From positions 17,249,501-17,313,500 of the forward strand of contig JAWUZG010000084.1 of NCBI GenBank assembly GCA_036785705.1: DNA of 64,000 bases, read 5' to 3'. This document shows positions 13,455 to 25,092 of this stretch, one piece after another (positions within the stretch are counted from its first letter, which is position 1; every line of letters begins with the position of its first letter). A model generated the notes under the pieces. The model saw only the letters and a program-made list of their open reading frames with translations. It was not told the origin of the DNA and searched no databases. Position numbers and translations under genes: made by a program. This stretch comes from Acanthornis magna. Lineage: Eukaryota; Chordata; Aves; Passeriformes; Acanthizidae.

Positions 13455-13467
13455 TTTGCAAAGAGAT
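13450..13467. repeat. Perfect 18-bp palindrome at the SINE 3' edge
   Basis: ATCTCTTTGCAAAGAGAT is fully self-complementary, centred on TTTGCAAA. It overlaps the last bases of the SINE tail, where the CR1 repeat unit (ATTCTGTGATCT) ends, and runs into flanking DNA. It may be a chance junction product of the insertion. Confidence 0.9.
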
Positions 13468-13629
13468 AAAGTATTAAATTAGATATCCTTAAAATGAGGG
13501 TGCATTTGGAAGAGAGGGAAACTTTGTTCTTTATAGCATAAAGGATCCAGCTGACCTGATAATAACCAAGTCTCCTTCCCAAAGGTAATCATCACAATGA
13601 AATGTCAGACAGCCCATGTCGATAAATTA

Positions 13630-13741
13630 TGCCAAGAGGGAAAGAGGAAGGGAGGAACAAATGGAAGGGAGAGAGGGAAGGAGGGAGGAAAGGAGGAACG
13701 AAGGGAAGGGAGGGAGGAACAAAGGAAGGACAAAAGAAAGC
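13630..13741 (+). repeat. Polypurine tract, GGAA/GGGA-rich
   Basis: About 110 bases are almost purely A and G on the plus strand, made of imperfect GGGAGGAA, GGAAGGGA and GGAACAAA units. The segment at 13701-13717 has three GGG runs and a GG with short spacers, so a G-quadruplex is conceivable. Homopurine tracts of this kind can also form triplex structures. The ORFs read through it on both strands (Arg/Gly/Glu-rich one way, Ser/Pro/Leu-rich the other) are simple-repeat translations, not genes. Confidence 0.9.
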
Positions 13742-16700
13742 TCTGTCTGAAGATTTTCCAGCCTATAAAGAAAAAAAGGAGTGTAATCACGGGGATTTCA
13801 ATTAGGACAAAGAATTTTTAACTTTGTAAACATACAGAAAGTTCTTCTCATGTAGTGTGCATACAATAAGAAAAATCATAATATTTTCCTTCTGTTACAA
13901 GAGGAGGATTTTGTGTCAGCAAAATTGTGAAACTGCAAGCGTGCGTGCATGAGGAACTATTGATTTTCTTTTGAAGTCGTTTGCCAAAATAACGTCCTAG
14001 AGGCTTCAGAGAGGGAGGGGAAGTGTCACAGTGCATCACCCCCACCCTTGGGCCACACTATGACCTCAGATAAGGAGCTAAAAATCTGAGACTTCATGAA
14101 GAAAATCAGAATGATAATTGTAGCAGTGAACTGAAGATAATTTTTCAAACATCACTGAACAGTGTGATTTAAGACTGGGATGAAAATGTTCTTGTTTTAC
14201 ATATAATCACAATTTAAAGGTGAAGCTTTTCTGAGTTCATTCCTGACTAGTCTGCCCACCTGCATGTCTTTCCTTTTGGATCTCAAATGTGCAGTGAATC
14301 GTGTCACCTCAGGAATCTATTTAGAATTAAATTTATTCATCTGTCTAGTGTGGTAACACCCAATGTTTAGTGATTATAAAATGAAATTCAACTTCCTAGC
14401 AACCTCAGCTTCCCTCTGTCCATGTTCTTGATACTACTCTAAAATTCTGGTGCTTAATTTTTCATTCATGGAGTCTCGCTTTCTTTAGCTACAAGCCAGG
14501 TTGTAGGTCTCAGTGAGATCAAAGAAAAACTTCAAAGTAGCTGACTCCTGATTTTTTTCAAGAATTGGTAAATGAGACTGTATGATATTGTTCACTGTGC
14601 AGCCTGTTTGCCACAGGTCTAACTGGATTTACAATTCTCTGTGACCACATATAAATCAGTGTGATAGAACTTAAAATGTGACAATACACTACTGTAGACA
14701 TCTTGTATCCTTTCTATTCCTAGATATAATATACTTGAGGTTTTGTTCTTAAAAAGCCAAACACAAAATTAACAGTTAATGTGAACATTTGTGTCATTTT
14801 ATATATGGGATATTGTAAAAGGTGAGGGCCAGAATATTTTAACTCTCCATTGCAAAGTGCCCAATTCAATACCAAGTACATCGCTCCTGGAGGGAATGTT
14901 CCCTTAGCTTCACTTCATGTTTTCCTGTAAAACACTGGTGACACCTACAGAGACCAAAACACAGCTTGCTCTGGAATCAGTTCCTGCAGTCAGGTGTCAA
15001 ACTGAATGTGATCTGCCTCTGCCCTAGCATAGGGATTGCCACTTTCTATATCCTTGGAAAACATTTAATCTCCTTGTCAATGATCAGCTATGAACAAACC
15101 ATGATAGCCACTGTCAAGGGGAGGGGAAAACAGTAGAGTTTGTTAATTGAAACAATTGAATTGTAGAGTAGTTAATTGAAAGGTGTACTGAAAGGTGATT
15201 AAACACTAACCTTAGGTTCTTTTAATTTCCCATAGCAGGGACTCAGTCATTTGTGTGAACTTAAAAAGGCGTACAAGGTTAAGAACCCAACAGAACCACA
15301 TCTGTTCACATCTCAAAAATTATTCTAGAATTGAAGATTCCTTATTTACTCCAGTTTAAAGGAACATTTTTCACTTTCAGGGGAGCAAAAAGGCAGCATT
15401 TGCTACAGTTTTAAAGATATAAGACTTAATTTCACTCTATTTCTGAGAAAGTTCCCATATTTGCATTGCTGATATACTTTTAAATTATTTTCCTGTGCTT
15501 GCAACATTTCCTAAATCTGTTGCTCCTTTTAGACTATTACAAAGTGTATCTACTTTTAGCTGGTTTTAGTCTCAGAGGCTGCACAGGTAAAAAGTGACTT
15601 GCTAAAACTGAGTAAAAAAAAATCAGATATGGATGAAAGGAAATGTAAAGGGCAAGAAATGAAATACACTCAAAGTGTCATCTAGTAGTTAGTTACAATA
15701 TGTATTTGATGCTTAGGCTTCATCAGAATTTTACCAGGTCTTTTATTGTTAAGTCACTTCTGGGTAAATGACAAAAGCTGTGTCTTGCATTTACATGAGC
15801 AAAATTGTAGCATTCAATATAAAAGTTCATACATACCTAATGATTTGATGTTCTTTGCATTTCAAAACTGAGTGTTTCCATAGAGGTACTTTAAAAAAAC
15901 CAAACATATTTTGCCAGAGAAAATACCAAATTCTTACTACAAATCAAACCCTTGAAAAAATATCAGATGCACCCCAAAGCTTGAAGCAGTGCTAGTACCT
16001 CCCTACTTTGCAAATGAAGGACAATGTGCGTACCCTTCCAATGGAGGCATGAAGTGATTAATGCTTGCGGAATGCTCAGAGAGCATATTTTCCTGTGCTC
16101 TTATCTACAAAGCTGATTTTTATCCAAGACTGAAAAAAGTACATCATTGCACTTCAGTGTACGTTGAGTGTACTCCCAAGGCACAAATACATCATTTCAA
16201 CAGCATTCCATTTTCATTCAAAAAATGGAATGAGATTGAATTATGCAGTCAGGTCCCAGAGTTCTTGGTAACTTTTCTCTTAGAAATGCTTTCTCTTATT
16301 CAAAGTCTTGTCTTTTCATGATTGAATAATACAGTCATTTGTAGCCATAGGATGCCTGTCTTCAGGGACACAGCAGAATATCTACAATAGTTTCAACAGC
16401 TAGCAAACCTAAATACATCTGTGCCAGGGAAAAAAATTGCTGCACACTTGAGCTGTTACAGACAGAACAAATGTTCCCTAATTTTCTGTTGGAGGATTTG
16501 CAGTTTTTCCACTTGAGATGATGATGCTGAAATGAGGATTTTCACTCTTTGAATATGACATAATTTATGAGGAAGACATGCAGCAAATATTTCAGCTGGA
16601 GTAGGTTTAAAATTAGCCCAAGCTCAAAAGGTTTAAAAAGTAGCTTCTGTCTTTTTGGAAATTGTTTTAACTGTGTGGGCTTGGATGTGTCAATGAAGAA

Positions 16701-19700
16701 TGAATGACCACCTTGAAAAAGGGCTTTGGGAAAGGGCTTTGAGTGGGAAGAGCCTGCTGTTTCCTCTGATCAGTAAGGATCTGATCTATGTTGTTTACAG
16801 TGTGACCACCAAAGGGCAAATTTTCTCAGGAACATGTAGGATTAACAGTCTAGGATCAGCTCTTAGCAACCAAATGTGTGCATCCTCTGCAATGTCATTA
16901 AAGGGTTGTTGGGTTTTTTTGATAGCAGAAAGTTTTACCAGAAAGAATAGTGACAAAGAATTCACAGTCCCCGAAGCTGTTTACCTAAATTCAGCCTAAT
17001 GACCTCCAAGGTTGTACCCGTTGTACCGAGGACAAGGCTAAAATTAGCTCAGTTTCTAGGGAAAAATAATACTTTTTACAGACAGCAGGTAAAAAGGTGA
17101 GCTGTTATGGGGTTTTTTGTTTTCCCCTTAGAGATACCCATTGACATTGTGTTATCTCCATCAGATGATCTCCAGCAGTTGGGCAGGGGTGACCTTAGCA
17201 GAGGAGTAGGCAACATATCAGAAGTGACTCATTGATTTTATGAAGCATTTCCCTTCCCAGTTGTGACCCATCAGCGTAGGAGCTTTTACACAAAAGAGAT
17301 TAGAATTAATTTTTCAAGACAGAGTCAGATGACAGAAAGCTCCCTGCCTCTCTTGGTTAAACTGTGATGTATTCTACAACCCATTTAGAATAACTCACAA
17401 CATTCAAGAAGTGATTAGTTATTTTTTTTATTTTGTATGAAACAAAAAGAGTTATAAGCTAGGTTAAGTGAAGTGCAGAGTGGTCAGATACCATGACAAT
17501 GACTGAAAAACAGAGAAAGGGAGTAGAAGCTTACCAGAAGATTAGGTAGAATCAGTCTCTAAGGAAAATGTTTAATAAAACTACTGGATCATCTTCATCA
17601 CTGTATGGAGGCTCCAAAGAGCCTCTTAGGAGTAATGGCTTTCAGAAGGTATACTACCTCTAGCAAACAACATGTGTGATCATATAGAATTTCTGGACCT
17701 GTAGGCACTCCAGACAAGTCACAAACCATGGTTGGGGGGGTTTCCTTGACTATTTTAAATACTGAACCATTAAAAACCTGAAAACTGTGAGTTATCTTCG
17801 TTAGTGCTGGGGAAAGAGATCTTCCTTAGACCTTCCTTGCCCAACTAGTATATTGTTAGCATATATACTGGAGTAAACTGGATATTACCATGTCTAAATG
17901 TATAATACGTTACCTAATGGTACGTATTTAATGGAAGCCTGTAAATTAACAGCTATTGAGGCAAAGACTGTAAGTATAAACAGTATGTTCTGTGCATGAA
18001 TATATACTCTTCATCTCAGAACAAAGGACTATCCCTACAGGACAGAAACCAGAACTGAGAGGATATAGTATATCCTGGGTGACTGTAAAGTCTGTGAAAA
18101 ATGCTCTGTGAGCATTTTCCCCTTCAGCAAAGTGATTGTCCCATTCCCGGAGAAGGCCCTACCCACAGTTTCCCATATATCAAGTATTTCAACATCTCTC
18201 ACTTAAGTTTGGAGAATGCAATTCTGCTTTAATCTAGCAAAGTGATGGCAGCAGCAACCCATCGAAAGCTGGGTGTTATTCACTTCTAAGACTTCTGTGA
18301 AAACTTGCCTTTAGAATGCTAAACCAACCCCGAGGTTTGCATATCTGCCCTAAAATTTATCATCTCCTAAATCTGAAAAGAGTCTCTCTGTGGGTGAGCC
18401 CTATTTCTCCCTGACAGGATGTGCCAAATAACTCTTCTGATTCTTCCAATAAAGAATTTCAATTGCATTCCTACATAACAGCTTTGTAAGCAAGGGTATA
18501 GTAACTTCTGCATACTTGCTGCATCTTTGCTAACATTCATCATATCATTATTTCCTGGTACTCTTAAATGAAGAGTTCTTATCTGTCGCTGCTTATTCTT
18601 GTGCTGTCATAGACAAGTCACACAGTGGCTTTAGAAAGCTGTGACAGATTTGAAAGTACTGGTGGGATTCTGCTGCAGCACCCTTTTTAAAAGGACTCTG
18701 TTCCAAGTCAGTGCTTTCTTCCTCCAATGTTGCCTAGCATCAGTGCACAAATTCTTCTGCCTCCCTGCTACATAGCAGGCAGATTTTTATAATTCTTTTT
18801 ATTATTCTCTTGCATCTGAAACAAATAATAGATGTGGTTTTTTTGGTTCCATGAATTAGAGCACAGTTAACTGGTTTATAAACTTCCAGTATATGTTTAA
18901 AAGTTTTTTGGATATAATACTCATCTTCGAAGGCAATGGGCCAACACTCTAAACTTCACTTGTGGTTGTGTATTTTGTTAGGGAGGGGAGTCCCTTTTTT
19001 TGTTATGCTAAATATACAGATACTAAAGTTACTACACAGTTAATCTTCATAATATATGGTATTAATAAATGTGCCACTAGGACAGCCTGTTCTGTTAAGT
19101 AACTTTGCTAATCTTGACACATTAAACTGGATTTATACTGTAGAGAAAAATCTCTGGAGAAAGCAGTGAAACAATCTAATGCAGAGAATCCGTATTTATT
19201 GTTGTCTGATTTTGTGGCACAGAGAGTGGGACAAAAAAAATGTAAAAGAAGAGAATTTACATCAGAATGACTGTTGTGGGTTCTGTTATTGGTAATGCAG
19301 ATGATCCTTTCTGGATTCTTCCAGTATCCTCTGTTTCTAAAGAATCTTTATTTGATTGTAGTTTCAAAATGAACTTCCCATTATAAAAAGGCTCATTTTT
19401 AAACGACAGTAAATATGCATTGATATTTCAGGAGCGTAAGAAGTGTTTTGGTGCTGGAGGTCACATGCCTTCCCTAACATCCCATGAAGACCCTTGTAAT
19501 GCCCCTGAACTCCTCCAGGTTCAGACTCCTTCAGGTCTCCCAGGACACAGAGAAAGGACTGGTAAAAGGCCTTTGCAGGGTGGTCCTGCAAAATGCAAGG
19601 TGATTCCCACAAGTGGAGGAGAGGTCATGCACATATTGAAATTCCTGGGTATACTGAGACTTTAATTGAGGAACTTGGTATTGAAAGGTGAATTGCTATT

Positions 19701-19798
19701 GCTTTGAACAGCTGGAAAATGTGTTTTTTAAGTTTGTCTTTCCCAGGCATTCATGTGCAAAACACAGACAAATTTCTTTTTGTACTATCAGCTCTGCA
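13742..19798. other. Unassigned non-coding DNA
   Basis: No gene or named repeat is recognised. Two small structures stand out: an 11-bp perfect inverted repeat at 16204-16232 (listed separately) and a 15-bp near-palindrome GGATATAGTATATCC at 18061-18075. ORFs reach 99 codons (16700-16999) without recognisable domains. Confidence 0.45.
16204..16232. repeat. Perfect 11-bp inverted repeat, 7-nt loop
   Basis: CATTCCATTTT at 16204-16214 is followed after seven bases by its exact complement AAAATGGAATG at 16222-16232. The stem is unbroken and does not extend further on either side. It could be a cruciform or hairpin. I see no longer precursor-like stem around it that would suggest a microRNA. Confidence 0.9.
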
Positions 19799-19862
19799 CA
19801 TCCATGTACCATCCATGTACCATCCATGTACCATGTACTACATCCATGTACCAGGTGGTACA
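19799..19862 (+). repeat. 11-bp minisatellite (CATCCATGTAC)n with GGTACC-rich end
   Basis: Three exact tandem copies of CATCCATGTAC fill 19799-19831. A shortened unit (CATGTACTA, 19832-19840) and a fourth full unit (19841-19851) follow. The last unit merges into TGTACCA-GG-TGGTACA (19847-19862), a 7-bp perfect stem, and GGTACC then occurs twice more by about 19878. ORFs in several frames here only translate the repeat (His-Pro-Cys-Thr or Pro-Ser-Met-Tyr units). Confidence 0.95.
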
Positions 19863-19878
19863 CGGTACCACAGGTACC

Positions 19879-22800
19879 CACAGACCTGATCTATTCGGAT
19901 TACATTACAGCTGCAGATTACAAACAGTAGGCAAATGTACAAACCATTATTAGTTGGCCACTTGAGACCACTATCTATCACCAGATCACAAGACAGGTCT
20001 CTACCACCTCAGCCAGGATAAAATTTATTTTACAGTAGCTGTTTCCTATAGTTAAATCTTCTTTACAGATTTCCTGATATCAGTGAATTTCACTAATGCC
20101 AGGACTTGTCAGACATTAATGCAGCAAAGAACTCATGGCTTCAAATTGTTATATTTTGGTAGCCCTTAGAACCCAAAGGCAAACACGTATTCATATTCTA
20201 AGAGAAGAAAGTGGTTTTTGTCTTGTCACTGCCTCTTTTTTGCTCCATTTCTCCGTTATCCCTCAATTTCATATTTCCAGCTTTGCATCAAACACTGAAT
20301 CCTGTTGTCCCACAGATGAAGATGTCTCCATAATCCGTAACTCAAAGTTCTGTAACCAAGCAGTCTTTTCTCTGTAATCAGCATGACAGTGCTGAAGTTC
20401 TCTATAAACCTCTGCGTGTCTGTGCACACCTAGGGACCTAAAAACTGAGCACATCACCCATGAAACTTGAAACACTCAACAAATGAATTCAAGTGAAAAG
20501 AAAGGGGGAAAAAAGAAAAATAAAAAGAATATTTAAATACATGAGAAGTTCAAGTGATATAGATTTGACAGGGTGATCTGATTTTTTGCTACATTAGTAT
20601 CAATAGGTTTAATGTGACACATATTTCTATTAGAATGATCTGTTCTTTTTCAGGATCAGATTTCAGTATCATGCAGAAATTCAAACTGAATATACTTGCT
20701 TTGACTTTAGCCAAAATCCCTTTGGAGCAATGAGAGAATCTTTCAAGCAAGGCTATTGCAGCAGCCTTCATGCAACAAGGAAACACTAGTATATATCTCT
20801 GCTGCCTCTTTCAGAACAAAAAATAATGCCATTTAAAGATTTTTGTCTGTCATCCTCCGCTGACTCACAAATCTCCAAAGTATTTAGTTTACTTAACAGG
20901 AAAAAAGAGTGGAGATCTCTTATTAGGTTTCACCTCCAGAAACTAGCTTTCACTCAGAAACATTACTTCTTCTGTTAAACCTAACCTAGTGCTGCTGTAG
21001 GCAGTAGCTAACAGTGCACAATAGTAAACTTTGTTGATCCCATTCTTGAGTCTCTTCTTTTGATATTACCTGCTTACTGAAGTACAGGCTGAGAGCACTT
21101 TGAAATGTCCCATGGCACAGATTGGAGAGATTACATGTAGACAGCTAGGGAGACTGCATTAACCACAAAATTAGAGTTGTGCATGAATAGCATAATCCAT
21201 TTTATTAAAGTGATTTTCTCATTGAGGTTTTAATGTGTTTCATACATTTCAAAAGGAAATTACAATATTTGAACTGAATTTTAGAATTAATTAGAAACAA
21301 AGTACATACTCCTAGCCATTTACAGCTCTTGGTCTCAGAATCTTCCCAGTGTACATGAACTATCCTGGAGCCACATGATAGGAAAACAGGGAGGATTAAG
21401 CATCCCAGGATTTAATCTTTTGAGATTTTCCTCCTCATACTTATTACCTACTGAATGGATAAGGTCTCTAGGATACCAACTCTTTCTATTTGTAAACACA
21501 GCTAGAAGCATTCAGCTCACCGCTAACTCTATCCAGTAAGTGCTATTATGATGCAAACAGTGATAAGAAGAAAAAAATGCTGAAACATTATGTACTTGAA
21601 AAGAACTATCCTTGACAGTCTTATGGAGAGGCCTTATTTTTAATCTCAGATCAACTCTGCTCCTGTTCCTAGATTTCTCATTTAAGATTACCAACACTTT
21701 CAGACAGTATGAGGAAGCTTAGTAATGAACTTAATGATCTTAACAAGAAGAGACCTCACAAGACATGTTTAACCTGGTTTAATAGAAACTGAGATTTTGG
21801 GTTGCTTAGGTTTTTTTCATTTAAAATTTTATCAAAGTAGAGTAAGATTTCACCAGAGATGTTAGCCAATCTCATAACTTCTTTGTTAGATGCCCAGATT
21901 CCTAAGAGCTGATCATATTTCTCATCTCCCGATTAGCCACAAAGTAAAGGCAATTCCTAGTCTTTTTTAAAAACCCTCGTTCTTCACTCTTCCCATTACT
22001 CCCCTGTGTTACAGTTGCTTCTACTTTTCTACCTTCTGATACTTCCAAATTTCCCAGCCAGTTTTCAGATAACTTCACCACCTCCTCTTCTTTTTTATCA
22101 CTCTTAAACATCTTAGAAATTTAGAAGTCCATCGTTTCCATTTGTAAGGCTTTAACAAGTTCTCTATGACCACAACTCAAGAATTTCCTTTTGACTGAGC
22201 AATAAAAACATGCTTTACTGAATCAAGCCACTGATCCCCGTATAGATTAATATTTCATAAAGAACCTGATCCTGATATCTTCTTTCTTATAGCAACAGAA
22301 ATTTGAAGTACTTAGACTAGCCGTAACTTCTCCTTTCTTTCCAGGGAAAGCACTGTAGGCTTTGACAAAGGATAGAAGTAGATACTCTAACTTAACACTA
22401 GTATCTCTCCTTACACTGGTTAATGTTTTGCCTTTCATTCTTTCCATGCAAGCTTAACCATCTCACATATTGCTGAAACTCTTTGGCACCGAAAAGCATT
22501 GAAAATATCCTTTAGTGTACTCCTTGCTTTCATCCATTTGCTATTAGTCTTTTAAATTCTGAATTAAACTCTTGAAAAAGAACAACATGTCCTCTTCTCT
22601 TTTCATACCTGTTTAGGTCATTCAGAGTCTTGGTTTTGCCCTTGTTAAATTCTTTTATAAATCCAGCAGTATGCTCTTTTTAAAACTAAGTTTAATGCCA
22701 GCTTGAGTGGTAAGCTGACAGTCCCTGGAGACTGATGTCAGAGAAGTCCAAGCAGTGGCACTACTGCAAACATTTCTCTCTGTAGACCTTCCTCACCTCT

Positions 22801-23622
22801 GATGCAGAGAGAACACCTCCGGGCAGAAAGATACTCTGGTCTCTACGGCCACTCACTGGTGGACATTGAAGGCGCAGGCGTTGGCAGGATTGTGTAAATT
22901 AAGCTTTTTTGCAAAGCTTCAACATGCAGAGCTGCCAGGCTGGTTCCTTTTGGCTCCTGATAAATACCCTTCTGAATTCAAAAGCCAAAAGCTGCTGATA
23001 ATATGACCTTGTCTTTATTGTGTGGTGAACAGCAATGTACTCAAGAGCAACTTCTTCAGCCTTGTACCAGAACTCCAAACTTACATTCTGTTGCTTTCTT
23101 GTTGAATTGCTAGCACTGCAAATGCATTCAGATCTTTTGGAATTAGCACCTTTTTCATCTTTGGAAGTTAGTAATTCCTTCATTTTGGGAGATCATAGGA
23201 TGCACTACAAATATCCGTTTGACTTAGCTAAAGTAACAGAGAACACATAAAATATACTGGTGTTTATTGCTGACTTCAGACATCATTTACTACTGAAAGT
23301 GCCTGTGTCTTGGGGCAGGTTATGAAAATCCTCTTTTTAATGATTTTGGAAATCCCTAGTATAAACTATTACTTTATATATTGCTATTGGAACTGCAGTG
23401 GATGAAAAGGTGCCCTGTCAGCTGACATCTTGATTAGCAAAGAGCAATCCATTACTCCTCATAGAGCCTACCAAAGTATTTCCAACACTGTCTTCTCTGA
23501 CAGTAAAGGGAACACAACCTAGCATTTCACCACTCACTTTGCATAAATTCCAAGCCTTACAGCCCATATAAAGAAATAGAGAGTGACAGCAAATGCATGG
23601 ATAAGTCATAGACTGGAATTCT
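19879..23622. other. Unassigned non-coding DNA; pyrimidine-rich stretch 21.9-22.7 kb
   Basis: No gene is recognised. From about 21,900 to 22,700 the plus strand is visibly rich in T and C (CTTCTACTTTTCTACC-type runs), so the minus strand is purine-rich, and several minus-strand ORFs (21902-22111, 22247-22447, 22899-23183) read as Lys/Glu-rich. This could be the antisense of an old LINE or retrocopy, but I could not align it to any family I know. Confidence 0.4.
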
Positions 23623-23745
23623 GAAAATCTGGATTCTTAGCCTGGCACTTCTCAAGATTTCCTGTGTCACATTGGATAAATCAGTTTTAGTTCTGTATAG
23701 CTCATTGCTAAAGCCAAGTTAAATTTGTCAAGTACCTTAAGGTAT
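23623..23745 (-). mobile_element. MIR-like SINE fragment, minus strand
   Basis: The plus strand reads CTGGATTCTTAGCCTGGCAC, then TTTCCTGTGTCACATTGGAT and AAATCAGTTTTAG. In that order these match the reverse complement of the MIR core and 3' part, whose consensus runs roughly 'ctgggttc..tcc..gctctgcca..tgtgtgaccttgggcaagtcactta'. MIRs are ancient tRNA-derived CORE-SINEs shared by amniotes, so an old, diverged copy in a bird is expected. The downstream limit is soft, because the part after 23,700 matches only weakly. Confidence 0.65.
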
Positions 23746-24676
23746 GTAGGCTAAATGCAAAAGTGCTTATAATTGTAAGATGGAAGGTTCTTTGCATTTG
23801 TAAAGTATTGATTTTCTTTTATCCATTTATGTTGAGAGACCATTATATATACATCTTTTATTATGACATGAAATAAAAGCTTTCAAATATCTGGGTTTCT
23901 TTCCATGATGGTCTACTAAAAATTGCATGTATTGTGTTTCTTTGCTGTTAATAATATATCACACTTGCAGAGATGTAGAATTCCATTTCACAGACAATGC
24001 TTTGAAACGTGATTTGGGGTTGATTCAGGACAAAACTCAAAGTTGTTTAAATTCCATGGTAAATGGGCTATAGATCTGACCCCCTGTGGTCTTCACCACA
24101 CAGATTCCCTGTGGCATGCAACCTGTGGAAGTGCTCTGTGGCTTTGGTTGTGCCAGAGGTTGGGAGCCCAGACGGATAAGCAGTTGAGGGTTTGGATGCC
24201 AGGCTGTTTGCAATCTCAGCTCTGATCAGCCCAACAGATGGGATCCAGAGATGTTCAGGTACCAGGGCACCAGACTGAAGATCTGACGGTATCCTGGTCA
24301 CAAGCACAACTCTGTAAAAACCAAATCACTTCTTTTGAATGTTTCAGTTTCAGAAAACTGACAAATTTTTTACAGTTACCTCAAGTTTCTGTGAGTGTAG
24401 TACATATCAGTCATGTCCTTGCTTGTTCTCTTGTGCATAGATTTATAGATGTTACAATGACAAATAAGAGGGAATTGACAGAAGGATACTGTGGAAAGGA
24501 GTTTTACAAATACTAATTAATATGTTGGAGCAACTTCCTGTAAGTCATAAGGCTGTTACACAGGAGGGGCATAAAACTGGACAGAAGATATTTATGATAG
24601 TGGTTAGTTAGTAGAAAAAGTAATTTTTCTCTGCTCAAGCTAGCTAAGGTATTAGAAAGACATCTGACCATTTGGG
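23746..24676. other. Unassigned non-coding DNA
   Basis: No gene or repeat is recognised. The piece at about 24,060-24,300 is more GC-rich than its surroundings and has opposed ORFs of 60-92 codons. It could be a remnant of an older LTR or retrocopy, but no diagnostic motif is visible. Confidence 0.4.
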
Positions 24677-24770
24677 TCTATCATCATCTGTGGGCTGTTT
24701 TTGCCTGGAGATGACAATTCAGATCTGTCATCATTTGTGGACAGTTTTTGTGTGGAAACTTTTGTTTCTC
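24677..24770 (+). repeat. Diverged 47-bp tandem duplication
   Basis: TCTATCATCATCTGTGGG... at 24677 and TCTGTCATCATTTGTGGA... at 24724 start two copies of a 47-bp unit. Both copies continue with a (CT/CA)GTTTTTG block and a TGGAGAT/TGGAAAC segment, after which they drift apart. The repeat is recorded in the local ORFs as two similar peptides, which explains their odd look. Confidence 0.75.
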
Positions 24771-24999
24771 CTGCTGATGAAACTCTTCCCCCCCCCGACT
24801 GCCTGGCAGCGGAGCTGTGGGGCTGTGGGCACCCAGCACATCTGCTCCAGGAGCTGCAGGACAGCCACAAACATTACCTCACAAGTATAACAAACTACCA
24901 CAGGCACTGAAGAATGGAAATTTTGAGAGAGTAGAAAAATGGGGACTGAGCTTCCTGTGACTTAACTTTATGCTAGATAAATTCCGCTATAGTGGGAGT

Positions 25000-25092
25000 G
25001 TTTTGTTTTGTTTTGTGTTTTGTTTTGTTCTGCTTTGCTTTGCTTTGTTTTGTTTTGTTTTGTTTTGTTTTGTTTTGTTTTGTTTTGTTTTA
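25000..25092 (+). repeat. (TTTTG)n pentanucleotide microsatellite
   Basis: About 90 bases of TTTTG units, with a few GCTTT and GTTCTG interruptions near 25,027-25,045. The 3' half is uninterrupted (from about 25,045 to 25,090), so it should be length-polymorphic. Confidence 0.97.

Noticed and set aside
13597..13821. Arg/Gly/Glu-rich and Ser/Pro-rich ORFs on both strands
   Set aside because: Direct translations of the polypurine tract.
19688..19953. Several overlapping ORFs with repeated His-Pro-Cys-Thr and similar units
   Set aside because: They translate the 11-bp minisatellite in all frames.
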